40,384 nucleotides of DNA, taken from the IMG/VR virus record IMGVR_UViG_3300043427_002471, positions 1 through 40,384 of that record; one strand, written 5' to 3'. Origin of the DNA: a virus. This document shows, in pieces, positions 8,165 to 15,482 of this stretch (within the stretch, counting starts at the first letter, position 1; each line of letters opens with the position of its first letter). A model generated the notes under the pieces. It did no database searches. It worked only from the letters and a program-made list of their open reading frames with translations, and was not told the origin of the DNA. The translations under genes and the position numbers were made by a program.

Positions 8165-8347
8165 GTGCCGAAAAATGTTGAAAGGTTTCGTAGGAATAGA
8201 GACTACAACGAAGATGAATATGAGTTCTTCTATGAAAAAAAGAAGACAACTAAAACAAAACCATCTAGAAAAGCATTTTATAATGAAGATTATTATGATA
8301 ATGAATATCAAAAATCTTCCAGAAAACGATATAGACGACAAGACTAA
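8165..8347 (+). CDS. Small charged protein with GTG start
   Basis: The start is GTG at 8165, supported by a strong ribosome site AGGAG at 8152-8156. The 60-aa product is extremely rich in Arg, Lys, Tyr, Asp and Glu (for example RFRRNRDYNEDEYEFFYEKK) and ends RKRYRRQD. It looks disordered with alternating charge blocks, compatible with nucleic-acid or protein binding. No family is recognised. It closes the first gene block: a hairpin and a new promoter follow it. Confidence 0.65.
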   Translation: MPKNVERFRRNRDYNEDEYEFFYEKKKTTKTKPSRKAFYNEDYYDNEYQKSSRKRYRRQD

Positions 8348-8358
8348 TATAAATCAAT

Positions 8359-8380
8359 GTTGTTGTTAGGACGCAACAAC
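8359..8380 (+). terminator. Hairpin after the first gene block (possible terminator or RNA-stability element)
   Basis: GTTGTTG (8359-8365) pairs perfectly with CAACAAC (8374-8380) across an 8-base loop, TTAGGACG. It sits 11 bases after a stop codon and just before a promoter. There is no U-run after it, so it is not a classical intrinsic terminator. A similar hairpin, in opposite orientation, follows the tail-fibre gene. Confidence 0.45.
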
Positions 8381-8384
8381 CATC

Positions 8385-8412
8385 TTGACATTAAATCCAA
8401 TTCTGTTATACT
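8385..8412 (+). promoter_or_regulatory. Sigma-70 promoter for the 8432-14007 operon
   Basis: TTGACA at 8385-8390 is separated by 16 bases from TATACT at 8407-8412. The predicted start near 8419 leaves a short leader with GGAG at 8422-8425 before the ATG at 8432. The -35 is a perfect consensus. It lies in the only sizeable gap of this part of the window. Confidence 0.8.
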
Positions 8413-8431
8413 TATAGCATTGGAGATTATT

Positions 8432-8770
8432 ATGATGATTTATACACGAATACAAAAATCGAAGGTCAAAAAACGGCCTAAAGCTGAACGCGAGCAATAT
8501 GAGAAATGGTTGGAGTCTCACAAACCAACTAAAATTCTTAAAATTGCGAAGACCAACAATTTACTGACTGGTTATAAATTGTCGGCTCCTGCCGGCCGAG
8601 AGACTGTACGCCTTCCCTCACTAAGTACCGGTGAAAATGGCGGCACAAAAGCTGCTCCCAAGGTTTATACTGGCACAAAAGTTGTCGGAATCGCTACAAT
8701 GCACAAATCCAACGCTGTTCCTGTGTTTTCCGATGAACAAGCAGTCGAAATTTCTAAAATGCGGCGTTAA
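8432..8770 (+). CDS. Conserved phage protein of unknown function
   Basis: The 112-aa protein starts at the ATG at 8432 (GGAG seven bases before). An in-frame start at 8357 would lie upstream of the promoter and is excluded. The N-terminus is basic (TRIQKSKVKKRPKAEREQYE). The middle has LPSLSTGENGGTKAAPKVYT and the C-terminus GIATMHKSNAVPVFSDEQ. I recognise this ending as a signature shared by many phage and a few bacterial proteins of unknown function. As first gene of a strongly transcribed operon it should be made early. No catalytic residues stand out. Confidence 0.8.
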   Translation: MMIYTRIQKSKVKKRPKAEREQYEKWLESHKPTKILKIAKTNNLLTGYKLSAPAGRETVRLPSLSTGENGGTKAAPKVYTGTKVVGIATMHKSNAVPVFSDEQAVEISKMRR

Positions 8771-8771
8771 A

Positions 8772-8924
8772 ATGAAGACAAAAAAGACTTTTGTTGTAAA
8801 ATTACAACGTCCTGTGTGTCGGACTCCAATTAAATATGTTCAAAAGCACAAAAATGATGTAAAATACTCACGTAGAGACAAAAATTTGCGTAATTTTACT
8901 AAATTTGTGATTGGAGATGAGTAA
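8772..8924 (+). CDS. Small basic hypothetical protein
   Basis: The ATG at 8772, one base after the previous stop (TTAAAATG), gives 50 aa, very basic: MKTKKTFVVKLQRPVCRTP, then RDKNLRNFTKFVIGDE. It lacks a clear own ribosome site and is presumably translated by re-initiation from the upstream gene. It abuts the next start (GAGTAAATG). Similar short basic proteins, often with a VVKLQRP-like stretch, occur in T4-like phages beside AbrB-like genes. The function is unknown. Confidence 0.65.
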   Translation: MKTKKTFVVKLQRPVCRTPIKYVQKHKNDVKYSRRDKNLRNFTKFVIGDE

Positions 8925-9116
8925 ATGTCGAAAGATTTTTCAAAAAAACACTGGACTACAAAGCTGATCGAAGCAGAAGATGGATCCGGTGATGCAATCC
9001 TTCAATTTCCTGATGAACTCATTCAAGAAAAGGGTTGGAAAGAAGGCACTGTTCTAAATTTGACAGTAGAACAGACAGAAACTGGCAATGTACTTGTAAT
9101 TACCGAGAAAAAGTGA
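8925..9116 (+). CDS. AbrB/MazE-like small protein
   Basis: The 63-aa protein includes GDAILQFPDELIQEKGWKEG followed by TVLNLTVEQTETGNVLVITE. This strand-helix-strand pattern (beta, PDELI helix, GW.EG turn, beta-beta) matches the swapped-hairpin AbrB/SpoVT/MazE fold used by antitoxins and transition-state regulators. It might bind DNA, including its own promoter at 8385. No toxin gene is adjacent: the next gene is a 701-aa VWA protein. The fold call is by pattern only. Confidence 0.6.
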   Translation: MSKDFSKKHWTTKLIEAEDGSGDAILQFPDELIQEKGWKEGTVLNLTVEQTETGNVLVITEKK

Positions 9117-9117
9117 T

Positions 9118-11223
9118 ATGAATCTGATTGACTCAAAATCTATTTTGGCCAAACTGATGGCCACCGAAGACCTGATCGTTGAACAGCGTAATGTATCAAC
9201 GGCTTTCTTTGATGTGCAGAACCGAATTCTTACAGTTCCTGTTCTGGATAAAAATATCTCTTCACAACTCTATGATCTTTTTATGGGACACGAAGTTGGC
9301 CATGCTCTGTATACTCCTTTGGAAGGCCTGAAGAAATCCAAAGAAGAAAAAGTCAACATGTCGGTTCTGAACATTGTTGAAGATTCCCGCATCGAGCGTA
9401 AAATCAAATACAAATATCCTGGTCTAAAGAACTCTTTCGTAAAAGCTTATCAAGAGCTTCTAGAAAGAAATTTCTTTGAAACAGCCGGCAAAGACCTCAA
9501 TGAATATAACTTTATTGATCGTGTAAACCTGCACTGCAAAGGTGGTGCATTGCTTACCATTAAATTCAATGAAATTGAGCGTGAGTTGCTGGGTCTTGTT
9601 GAATCAACTGAAACTTTCGATGAAGTTGTTGTAGTCACTAAAAAAATTATTGACTACATGAAGTTGGAAGAAGAGGAACGCAAAAAACAAAAAGAAGAAC
9701 GTGGAGAAGACGATTCTGATGAAGATTATGACTCTGAAGAATATGAAATAGAAGAAGGTGATCTTCCCAGTGATGGAGAAGATGGTGAACCAAAAGATCA
9801 GAGTGAAGATAATTCTGAAGAAACTGAGAAAGAGGCCAATTCTTCTTCAAGCAATAAAGATGATAAAAAATCCGACAAAGATAATGAAGAAGAAATCCGT
9901 TCCAGAACAGATGATGCCTATCGTAAAAACGAATATCAGTTGTTCGCTAATGATGACACCGAAATTCGTTATGTGAATATTCCAGATTTCAAAGTCGAGA
10001 ATAACATCTTTGATTATAAAGATGTGTACAAACGATATGAAGAAGAAGGATATGGTGTCGCCAAAAAAGAATTCGATTCGTTCCGTAGAGATTCGAACAA
10101 AGTTGTTTCCTATCTTGTCAAAGAATTTGAAATGCGTAAGAATGCAGATCAATTGAAACGTGCTACGACAGCGAAAACCGGTGACTTGAATATGAAACAG
10201 GTGTTCTCATATCAATTCAATGAAGATATCTTCAAGAAAATTACTGTGGTGCCTGGTGGTAAATCACATGGATTGATCATGTTTGTTGACTGGTCTGGTT
10301 CGATGGCTCGTCACCTTGCAAATACAATCAAACAACTACTTAATCTTGTAATGTTTTGTAAGAAGGTGAATATTCCTTTTGAAGTGTATTCTTTTGTTGA
10401 GAGCACCATTACAGAAAATTCATCAACATTCAAATCAAAGAAAAATGATTTTGTGATCAATGATTTTGGTCTAATCAATTTGTTGTCTAGTCGAATGTCG
10501 GCCAAAGATTTTACTTATGCTGGCGCTGCTCTAATGTATATGGGTGGATTATCATCTTATCGTGGAATTCCCCGTACTCCTCACTGGATGGCCTTGTCGG
10601 GTACTCCGTTGAACGAAACAATTATTGCTGCTATGGAAATCATTCCTTACTTCCAGAAAAAATACAAGTTGCAGATTGTTAACACCGTTTTTCTGACTGA
10701 CGGTGATGGACACTCTTTGTCACAGTATCTACTCGACGATAAACCTTATCACACTGGAGATGTTCGTTATTCTCTTTCGAGCAGTAGAACGAAAAAAGTT
10801 AATAAGGTTGTAATTCGTGATACGAAAACCAAAAATCAAGAAGAATATCAAGCGGATTCTTATCACAATGGTCAAACTTCAGCTCTTATTAAATTGTTGA
10901 AGGCAAGAACTAAATCTAATGTGATTGGTTTCTATATTGCTCACGGCAAAGACTATCGTCAGAAAGTTGATCACTTTATTCCTATAACTAAGTCTATTGA
11001 AAGAGAAAAGGCAAAGAAAGATAGGTATTGTGTTGTGACAAGTGCAGGTTTTGATGACTACTATATCTTGCGTTCGGAGTCTATGGACACCGATGAAGAC
11101 AATGAACTTGTTGTCAAAGAAAATGCAACGACACGTGGTATCGTATCTGCTTTCAACAAGTATACGGGCAACCGAGTTGGCAACCGAGTGATTCTTAACC
11201 GTTTCATCAATCTTATTATTTAA
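9118..11223 (+). CDS. HExxH metallopeptidase-like protein with VWA domain (CobT-like)
   Basis: This 701-aa protein combines an N-terminal zinc-peptidase signature, GHEVGHALYTPL (HExxH at about residues 59-63), with an NIVEDSRIERKIK stretch that may give the third ligand. A long acidic low-complexity linker follows (about residues 180-255, mostly D/E/S/K). The C-terminal von Willebrand factor A domain carries the metal-adhesion motif VDWSGSMA (DxSxS, about residue 390) and FLTDGDGHS. T4-like phages carry this architecture with a MoxR/CobS-type ATPase; the likely partner here is at 30874-32022. By analogy with CobS/CobT and MoxR-VWA systems, the ATPase and VWA protein would remodel or insert metal into a target. 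The target is unknown. Confidence 0.9.
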   Translation: MNLIDSKSILAKLMATEDLIVEQRNVSTAFFDVQNRILTVPVLDKNISSQLYDLFMGHEVGHALYTPLEGLKKSKEEKVNMSVLNIVEDSRIERKIKYKYPGLKNSFVKAYQELLERNFFETAGKDLNEYNFIDRVNLHCKGGALLTIKFNEIERELLGLVESTETFDEVVVVTKKIIDYMKLEEEERKKQKEERGEDDSDEDYDSEEYEIEEGDLPSDGEDGEPKDQSEDNSEETEKEANSSSSNKDDKKSDKDNEEEIRSRTDDAYRKNEYQLFANDDTEIRYVNIPDFKVENNIFDYKDVYKRYEEEGYGVAKKEFDSFRRDSNKVVSYLVKEFEMRKNADQLKRATTAKTGDLNMKQVFSYQFNEDIFKKITVVPGGKSHGLIMFVDWSGSMARHLANTIKQLLNLVMFCKKVNIPFEVYSFVESTITENSSTFKSKKNDFVINDFGLINLLSSRMSAKDFTYAGAALMYMGGLSSYRGIPRTPHWMALSGTPLNETIIAAMEIIPYFQKKYKLQIVNTVFLTDGDGHSLSQYLLDDKPYHTGDVRYSLSSSRTKKVNKVVIRDTKTKNQEEYQADSYHNGQTSALIKLLKARTKSNVIGFYIAHGKDYRQKVDHFIPITKSIEREKAKKDRYCVVTSAGFDDYYILRSESMDTDEDNELVVKENATTRGIVSAFNKYTGNRVGNRVILNRFINLII

Positions 11224-11234
11224 AAGGGCATAAA

Positions 11235-11465
11235 ATGAATTCCGAATATTATAATGGCAACAAGAAGGCTGTCGTCAATAAAAAGACTTCAACCAATATC
11301 GATGAGAACCGATCTCTATGGGAAGTTTCAATGTACATCGATAATCGAATCGTACAGAAAACTAATGCATACAACGAACAACAAGCCGAGAATATTGCTG
11401 AAGACTTCATCAATGCTGGTGCTCAAACTTCACCCACCCTACTAAATGAGCATCTCAATGGATAA
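11235..11465 (+). CDS. Small hypothetical protein
   Basis: The 76-aa protein starts after AAAAGGGC. It is polar with a stretch LWEVSMYIDNRIVQKTNAYN and a helix EQQAENIAEDFINAG, a beta-beta-helix pattern common in small phage proteins. No family is recognised. The gene overlaps the MazG-like gene by about 20 bases. Confidence 0.65.
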   Translation: MNSEYYNGNKKAVVNKKTSTNIDENRSLWEVSMYIDNRIVQKTNAYNEQQAENIAEDFINAGAQTSPTLLNEHLNG

Positions 11466-11730
11466 ACAGATCAAAGAAGTTTTCTGCATTGCACAGGAAG
11501 AGTGTGCAGAAGTGACACAAGCAATTTCAAAAATCTTCCGTTTTGGTTTCGATTCAAAGAATCCACAGACAAACAAAAGTAATAAACAATGCCTAGAGGA
11601 AGAAGTGGGTGACCTCCTGGCCATGGTTGACATTATGGTGGAAAAGTGTATAATCTCGGATAGTAGCGTTAATGCTGCTCGAAAAGCCAAACGTGAAAAA
11701 CTAAAGGTCTGGTCTAATATCGAGGTTTAA
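11446..11730 (+). CDS. MazG-like nucleotide pyrophosphohydrolase
   Basis: The 94-aa protein shows the MazG metal-binding pattern: IAQEECAEVTQAISKIFRFG near residues 15-34 (EExxE), and LEEEVGDLLAMVDIMVEK near 50-67 (ExxD). A loop of polar residues links them. It would hydrolyse an NTP or dNTP to monophosphate and PPi. Phage MazG-like proteins have been proposed to alter nucleotide pools or (p)ppGpp levels. It is distinct from the PRA-PH-like protein at 806-1165, so the phage has two enzymes of this superfamily. A second in-frame ATG at 11458 is an alternative start; neither has a convincing ribosome site. Confidence 0.85.
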   Translation: MSISMDKQIKEVFCIAQEECAEVTQAISKIFRFGFDSKNPQTNKSNKQCLEEEVGDLLAMVDIMVEKCIISDSSVNAARKAKREKLKVWSNIEV

Positions 11731-11731
11731 A

Positions 11732-12187
11732 ATGTTCCACAAGATTATGAATAAGCTGGGTCGGTATCGGCTCATCAAAGACAGGATTTCTGGTGACGAT
11801 TATATGCACCGTTATTACCTGTTCTTAAAGGATCGTAAATGGTTTCCGTTTAACTTCACCTTACACAAGATTGTAAAGTCTGATGAACCGGTGATGCATG
11901 ACCATCCGTGGCCGTACATGACAATCGTTCTCAAAGGCGGTTATTATGAACACACCCCAGTCTTTGACAAAGATGGTAAGATTTTTGCAGAAACTTCCCG
12001 CTGGCGTGGTCCCGGCTCCGTCATCATCCGTGGTTCAAAAGAGTACCACTGGTTAGAACTGGACAATAATCAACCGGCAACAACACTGTTCTTCATGGGA
12101 CCTCAGCTTCGCGAATGGGGTTTCTGGAAGGGCAAATGGATTCAATCCGAAGAATATCTAGAGAAACGTCTTAAAAATGAGCAATGA
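11732..12187 (+). CDS. Cupin-like protein
   Basis: The 151-aa protein contains VMHDHPWPYMTIVLKGGYYE at about residues 53-72. This HxH...GxxxE arrangement is the first cupin motif, usually binding Fe, Mn or Zn. It is followed by GPGSVIIRGSKEYHWLEL, which supplies the later His of the second motif. A C-terminal WGFWKGKWIQSEEYL completes a double-stranded beta-helix of typical size. Stand-alone phage cupins of this type are widespread and their substrates are unknown. It starts one base after the MazG-like stop and overlaps the next small gene by 11 bases. Confidence 0.8.
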   Translation: MFHKIMNKLGRYRLIKDRISGDDYMHRYYLFLKDRKWFPFNFTLHKIVKSDEPVMHDHPWPYMTIVLKGGYYEHTPVFDKDGKIFAETSRWRGPGSVIIRGSKEYHWLELDNNQPATTLFFMGPQLREWGFWKGKWIQSEEYLEKRLKNEQ

Positions 12188-12329
12188 AGAGTTAGAAAGA
12201 ATTTACGATGAGATGAAGGAAATCTTTGGAGATAATCTTCCTCATCCAGAACAGGAACCAATCCGTTTCGCATATTATGTTAGGCTCTACAAATACTACC
12301 ACGTTTCAAGCGCTTCCGGCGTTTCCTGA
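12177..12329 (+). CDS. Small hypothetical protein
   Basis: An ATG at 12177, overlapping the cupin gene by 11 bases, opens 50 codons to TGA at 12327-12329. The product starts MSNEELERIYDEMKEIFG, an acidic helix, and continues RFAYYVRLYKYYHVSSASG. It fills a gap of about 150 bases in an otherwise gapless operon, and start and stop overlap in the usual manner for this phage. No family is recognised. Confidence 0.6.
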   Translation: MSNEELERIYDEMKEIFGDNLPHPEQEPIRFAYYVRLYKYYHVSSASGVS

Positions 12330-12336
12330 GTAAGTA

Positions 12337-12804
12337 ATGAGAAAACAAAGAAATCCTTTTCATGCTTTACTTGAAATGTGCAAGAAAAACGGCATATATT
12401 TAAAACCGGATGGCACATGGGCAATCAATTCATCTACCAACAGACGTAGAATGGAGAAGACTGGATCATCCGTTGGTGGCGCTGCAGGCAAAAATTCTAA
12501 GGAGTGGAAACCAGCTAAGGTTTTAATTACCGAAGATGATTTAGAAAAACAGTGGAATAAACAAAATGGCAAATGCTATTGGTTAGGAACACCACTAGAT
12601 TTGGGTTTGTTATACAAAGATCATCCTAATTGGTATCCAAAACATCCTGGTGCGCCGTCTGTCGATAAAATAAACGAATCTGGAGATTATACTCCAGACA
12701 ATATCGTTATAACAACCAGATTTGCAAATTTCGGTAGAAACATTTATCCACACGACAAGATGTTAGAATTTATTAAATCTATCAAAAATGCAAACGTTCT
12801 TTGA
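12337..12804 (+). CDS. HNH-like endonuclease
   Basis: The 155-aa protein carries GKCYWLGTPLDL followed by APSVDKINESGDYTPDNIVI and TTRFANFGRN. The pattern (C-x-x-x-G, then S-x-D-K-I-x...GY-T..NI, then N.GR) is that of phage HNH-type nucleases, in which the DKI segment and the Asn in DNIV belong to the beta-beta-alpha metal site. The N-terminus is basic and has an Arg-rich segment (SSTNRRRMEKTGSS) that could touch DNA. Free-standing homing or packaging-related nucleases of this size are common. The match is moderate because the classical His pair is not obvious. Confidence 0.65.
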   Translation: MRKQRNPFHALLEMCKKNGIYLKPDGTWAINSSTNRRRMEKTGSSVGGAAGKNSKEWKPAKVLITEDDLEKQWNKQNGKCYWLGTPLDLGLLYKDHPNWYPKHPGAPSVDKINESGDYTPDNIVITTRFANFGRNIYPHDKMLEFIKSIKNANVL

Positions 12805-13288
12805 CATTTCTTTTGTTTCACTGAACCTTTTCAGCTTCATGCTGGGTATGTTGTATACCCTCTGTGCTATCACAACATTCGGTAATCCAGTAAAACTTTG
12901 GTTACACATTGTCGTCTATGTTGCCGGACTCGCACTATATTTTTATTTAAACAGTACAGGACATATTCAAATGACTCCTCAGTCAAACGCAAAGTATTAT
13001 CAATTAGATATTGCAATGAAGACAGGATTCAAATACTCACTGGTTTGCTTGGGCAAACAATTAGAAGGTATGAAAAAGAATTCTTCCGGAGAGTGGACCG
13101 AATCTTTGAAGGTTACTGAGATAACAAAAGAAGAATATGAGAATTTCTACTACAGAGATGAACCAAAGAAAATTTCGAAAACCTTAGAATCCATTCCAGA
13201 AAAAAAATCCAAGAAGACTAAAGATCCAATTGCATTTTCTACTGTAGAGGATTTCTTAGAAGGTAACTTGAAGAAAGAGAAGAATTAA
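12788..13288 (+). CDS. Membrane protein with two N-terminal spans
   Basis: The 166-aa protein has two hydrophobic segments, about residues 5-30 (FVSLNLFSFMLGMLYTLCAI) and 37-56 (LWLHIVVYVAGLALYFYL). A soluble domain follows that ends in a Lys/Glu-rich tail (EKKSKKTKDP...LKKEKN). It probably sits in the inner membrane with the C-terminal part in the cytoplasm. It overlaps the HNH-like gene by 17 bases. No family is recognised; a role in host takeover or membrane anchoring is possible. Confidence 0.7.
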   Translation: MQTFFDISFVSLNLFSFMLGMLYTLCAITTFGNPVKLWLHIVVYVAGLALYFYLNSTGHIQMTPQSNAKYYQLDIAMKTGFKYSLVCLGKQLEGMKKNSSGEWTESLKVTEITKEEYENFYYRDEPKKISKTLESIPEKKSKKTKDPIAFSTVEDFLEGNLKKEKN

Positions 13289-13290
13289 TT

Positions 13291-13590
13291 ATGCCAGTAT
13301 TTGATGATATGAAAATCGAATGCCAAGATTTCGCAATTGGTGGTAAACTCGTTACCGGTAGTGTAATCGTTAAAGAATATGAATACCGAGATCCAATTGC
13401 AGTTCAAAAAGTAATCAAAGAAAAACTCTTAGAAAGATTAGTGGATCATATCATAGAGAATAAACTTGCAGAATTCACTATGGTTAAACATCCAATTGAA
13501 GATTCCAGAATTTACAGAGTCCGTTGTTACCTTGCACCAGACCACACCGTTAAGATTCTAAGAACTCTTAAACAGAACCTACAATTATGA
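13291..13590 (+). CDS. Hypothetical protein
   Basis: The 99-aa protein is mixed alpha/beta, with a strand-rich start (IECQDFAIGGKLVTGSVIV), a long central helix (VQKVIKEKLLERLVDHIIE) and a basic end (VKILRTLKQNLQL). It overlaps the next small gene by 4 bases (ATGA). The pattern recalls small structural or scaffold-associated phage proteins, but nothing specific supports that. Confidence 0.65.
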   Translation: MPVFDDMKIECQDFAIGGKLVTGSVIVKEYEYRDPIAVQKVIKEKLLERLVDHIIENKLAEFTMVKHPIEDSRIYRVRCYLAPDHTVKILRTLKQNLQL

Positions 13591-13727
13591 AATACGTTTA
13601 CTCAGAAGAATATGATGCGTATTACGATGAAGACACCAATGAGTGGCTTGATGATAAGTGTGATGATCCGACTTGTGAATTCTGTATGAATAGACCAGAA
13701 AAACCACTGGAGAAATTAGATGAATGA
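13587..13727 (+). CDS. Small acidic protein with a cysteine cluster
   Basis: The ATG at 13587 overlaps the preceding stop (ATGA) and opens 46 codons to TGA at 13725-13727, which overlaps the next gene by 8 bases. The protein is acidic and Tyr-rich at the N-terminus (VYSEEYDAYYDEDTNEW). It then has KCDDPTCEFCMNRPEKP, three cysteines in a C-x5-C-x2-C cluster that could bind metal. This CEFC..RPEKP ending recurs in small phage proteins I have seen, all of unknown function. Confidence 0.65.
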   Translation: MKYVYSEEYDAYYDEDTNEWLDDKCDDPTCEFCMNRPEKPLEKLDE

Positions 13728-14007
13728 ACTTGTAGAAAAAAGACTATTAACCAGAAAGAAAAAACCAAAGGCTGGTTATCATCCGAACAGTGCGCCCTAT
13801 AAAGTTATTGTGCATCCTCATCATTCTGATCCGTATATTAAAAGAGAATATGTGACAAAAGAGAAGGCTGAGAGATATGCTTTGGAACTATCAAAGAAAT
13901 ATAGATGTAAGATAACAATCGAATATATTAAGGTTTCCGGTCCAGGAAAAAAATTCGAATCCTCAGATTCCGGCCCAGAAAATAAAAAATTGGAAAAAAG
14001 AGTTTGA
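13720..14007 (+). CDS. Small basic hypothetical protein, last gene of the operon
   Basis: The 95-aa protein overlaps the previous gene by 8 bases. It is Lys/Arg-rich with a His patch (YKVIVHPHHSDPYIKREYV) and a helix (KEKAERYALELSKKYRCKI), then a polar tail. Such a compact beta-helix-beta protein may bind nucleic acid, but no family is recognised. After its stop, AAAAAG (13994-13999 region) can pair with CTTTTT downstream, followed by an AT-rich stretch: a weak terminator-like structure at the boundary with the minus-strand block. Confidence 0.6.
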   Translation: MNELVEKRLLTRKKKPKAGYHPNSAPYKVIVHPHHSDPYIKREYVTKEKAERYALELSKKYRCKITIEYIKVSGPGKKFESSDSGPENKKLEKRV

Positions 14008-14087
14008 CCTGGTGGGGCTTTTTATTATATACGCGCTCACCCCATCATCATATCATTATATATAAAGCTGTTTCTCACAGCATTATC

Positions 14088-14243
14088 TTACTCTAGCTCA
14101 ATAGTATCAGCGATAAAGTAATTTTGCAATTGATCAGAATCAGACACTAGAGAATCAATATCACCCTCTACAATATCATATGCTGATTGTTTATCATCAG
14201 CACATACTGTAATTTTAACTGTAATTTCAAAGTATTTTTGCAT
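14088..14243 (-). CDS. Small hypothetical protein, minus strand
   Basis: Reading leftwards from an ATG at 14243 (GAGAG upstream; an alternative ATG lies at 14255) gives 51 aa starting MQKYFEITVKITVCADDKQS and ending YFIADTIELE. The pattern strand, then helix (AYDIVEGDIDSLV), then strand resembles small phage proteins of a ferredoxin-like half fold. It has its own promoter at 14274-14301 and is the leftmost gene of the minus-strand block, but is AT-rich like the phage backbone. It converges on the plus-strand operon ending at 14007. Confidence 0.6.
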   Translation of the reverse strand: MQKYFEITVKITVCADDKQSAYDIVEGDIDSLVSDSDQLQNYFIADTIELE

Positions 14244-14273
14244 TTTTTCTCTCATGCGTTGAACAATGAAAAC

Positions 14274-14301
14274 AGTGTAACACAATAAGAGAAAAAGGCA
14301 A
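14274..14301 (-). promoter_or_regulatory. Promoter for the 14243 gene
   Basis: On the minus strand TTGCCT (14301-14296) is followed after 16 bases by TACACT (14279-14274), with TG one base before the -10 (extended -10). The predicted start lies about 30 bases ahead of the ATG at 14243. A TTGACCGG element begins 33 bases upstream of the -35. Confidence 0.65.
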
Positions 14302-14310
14302 GATAGAGAA

Positions 14311-14336
14311 AAAGTACTACAGCACTCCGGTCAAGT
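14311..14336 (-). repeat. TTGACCGGA upstream element, copy a
   Basis: On the minus strand it reads TACTTGACCGGAG, then TGCTGTAGTACTTTTT. The first T of TTGACC (14334) is 33 bases from the first T of the -35 box (14301). It directly follows the stop of the 14338-14985 gene. Other copies are near 15305, 16439, 19467 and 22587. Confidence 0.6.
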
Positions 14337-14337
14337 A

Positions 14338-14985
14338 TTATGCAGCTACGGCTATGCGGATCACTTTGGCCATTTTGCGGCCATGAGCAGGGTAGCCGAT
14401 GACAGCTACGTCCTTGGAGTAGCAGGCACGGCAGCCATTACACTTGCCACCATGCTCATATGCACGGCACAGCGTGACACCAGCAGGCACATTGGATGCA
14501 TCCGGCAGGATGGTGCTGCCATGGACACCAGGTGTAAAGGTGCCATCCACAGCATCGCTAGAGGGACGGACCATGACATTGGGAAGGGATTGCATTGCCC
14601 GCAGGATGGCAGCGAATTTGGTAAACTTATGCATCCTGGTGGGCAGCCAGTGCTTTACATGGGGAGTAGCCACCATGACAGCATACATTTTCTCCGCGAG
14701 CTCTAGGGAATACATGTCCCCAGAATCGAACCAACGGAAGAAGCGCTGTTTTTTCAGAGCAGCCACCATGGTCTCCACCCAGTCAGCTTCCTGCCAAGCA
14801 AGCTTATTGTCGAAGCGGACGGCTTTGACGCCAGGGAAATTGTACATCCCGGTGGTAGCGTAGCAACCAGAACAAGCAGCAACCAGGTCGCCGTTGGTGG
14901 CTTTGCTGCCGGGGCAAGTCTCAATAGCTTGCAGCGACCAGGAGAGGATGTTATCCAGCTTGGAGGTTTTGGAGAGCTTGTTCAT
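14338..14985 (-). CDS. Cysteine-rich phage protein of the gp88-like type
   Basis: I start the gene at the ATG at 14985 (stop/start overlap TAATG with the upstream gene), giving 215 aa. A longer open frame to 15192 is only read-through. The N-terminus has KLDNILSWSLQAIETCPGS, then CSGCYATTGMYNFPG. Near the C-terminus there is TLCRAYEHGGKCNGCRACYS, followed by IGYPAHGRKM. The CPG...C..CYA and late CxxCxxC clusters match a phage family usually annotated as gp88 or Gp37/Gp68-like, possibly metal-binding. No enzyme activity is established. GC-rich compared with the phage backbone. Confidence 0.75.
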   Translation of the reverse strand: MNKLSKTSKLDNILSWSLQAIETCPGSKATNGDLVAACSGCYATTGMYNFPGVKAVRFDNKLAWQEADWVETMVAALKKQRFFRWFDSGDMYSLELAEKMYAVMVATPHVKHWLPTRMHKFTKFAAILRAMQSLPNVMVRPSSDAVDGTFTPGVHGSTILPDASNVPAGVTLCRAYEHGGKCNGCRACYSKDVAVIGYPAHGRKMAKVIRIAVAA

Positions 14986-15212
14986 TATGCGTTTTCCTTG
15001 GTTGCCATCATTTCCGAAAGGATGAATTTTGCGACATTGAGCTGCTTGCGAGCCGCTTCGGTACGCTCCATAACCATCAGCTCTTGAGTATCGGACAGGA
15101 TGCCCATCACCACCATTTCCAGACCAGAGAAGCGAGCGGTCAGCGATTCCATATACTGCTCGCGGATATCGGCTTGGCTCATGCCATAGCACTTGCTTTC
15201 AAAATCGGTCAT
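14985..15212 (-). CDS. Hypothetical helical protein, minus strand
   Basis: The ATG at 15212, preceded by AGAAAGGAAAC, gives 75 aa. An in-frame start at 15272 would fall in the promoter. The product is helical (ADIREQYMESLTARFSGLEM; TEAARKQLNVAKFILSEMM). It is the first gene after the promoter at 15244-15272 and shares one base with the start of the cysteine-rich gene, so the two form a small operon. The family is unknown. Confidence 0.7.
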   Translation of the reverse strand: MTDFESKCYGMSQADIREQYMESLTARFSGLEMVVMGILSDTQELMVMERTEAARKQLNVAKFILSEMMATKENA

Positions 15213-15243
15213 TCCGTTTCCTTTCTGATTCATCATGGAATGG

Positions 15244-15272
15244 ATTATGGCGGAGGAATCAGGATTTGGCAA
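15244..15272 (-). promoter_or_regulatory. Promoter for the 15212-14338 operon
   Basis: On the minus strand TTGCCA (15272-15267) is followed after 17 bases by CATAAT (15249-15244). The spacer ends CCTCCGC, which is the same in the 16380-16408 promoter, so these promoters share recent ancestry. Confidence 0.75.
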
Positions 15273-15280
15273 TGGTATAC

Positions 15281-15307
15281 TTTAGTACTCCATCCGCCTG
15301 GTCAACC
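15281..15307 (-). repeat. TTGACC upstream element, copy b
   Basis: On the minus strand it reads TTGACCAGGCGGATGGAGTA followed by CTAAAGTATACC. TTGACC begins at 15305, exactly 33 bases before the -35 box at 15272. It shares GGATGGAGTACT with the copies at 19467 and 22587. Confidence 0.65.
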
Positions 15308-15344
15308 TCTTGCCATGGCTGACGGAATATGATAGGCTGCTTGG

Positions 15345-15482
15345 TTATGCCAGGACTGTACCGATTTGCTTGGCAATGCTAACCACACCATTCCAGAGGA
15401 TGCTAGCGGTGCTAAGGGTTTGGATCGGAAACATGGCACCCAGCACCATAAAACCAAAAGCAAGCACCAAGCGAATGATCAT
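15345..15482 (-). CDS. Small hydrophobic protein (signal-anchor or signal peptide)
   Basis: An ATG at 15482, overlapping the stop of the gene before by 4 bases (ATGA), opens 45 codons to TAA at 15345-15347. The product begins MIIRLVLAFGFMVLGAMFPI, a positively charged start followed by a hydrophobic span. It ends in an amphipathic segment (ILWNGVVSIAKQIGTVLA). It is either a one-span membrane protein or a small exported peptide. Being the last of four coupled genes supports that it is real. A lysis or membrane-disturbing role is possible but unproven. Confidence 0.55.
   Translation of the reverse strand: MIIRLVLAFGFMVLGAMFPIQTLSTASILWNGVVSIAKQIGTVLA

Noticed and set aside
14004-14031. Plus-strand promoter TTGACC-N16-TATATA
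   Set aside because: The -35 overlaps the end of a gene, the -10 is weak, and nothing on the plus strand is encoded before 16670. An AT-rich gene end is the simpler reading.
14985-15192. N-terminal extension of the cysteine-rich minus-strand protein
   Set aside because: The extra 69 residues are the other reading frame of the upstream 75-aa gene and are low-likelihood protein; the ATG at 14985 overlaps the upstream stop in the usual way.
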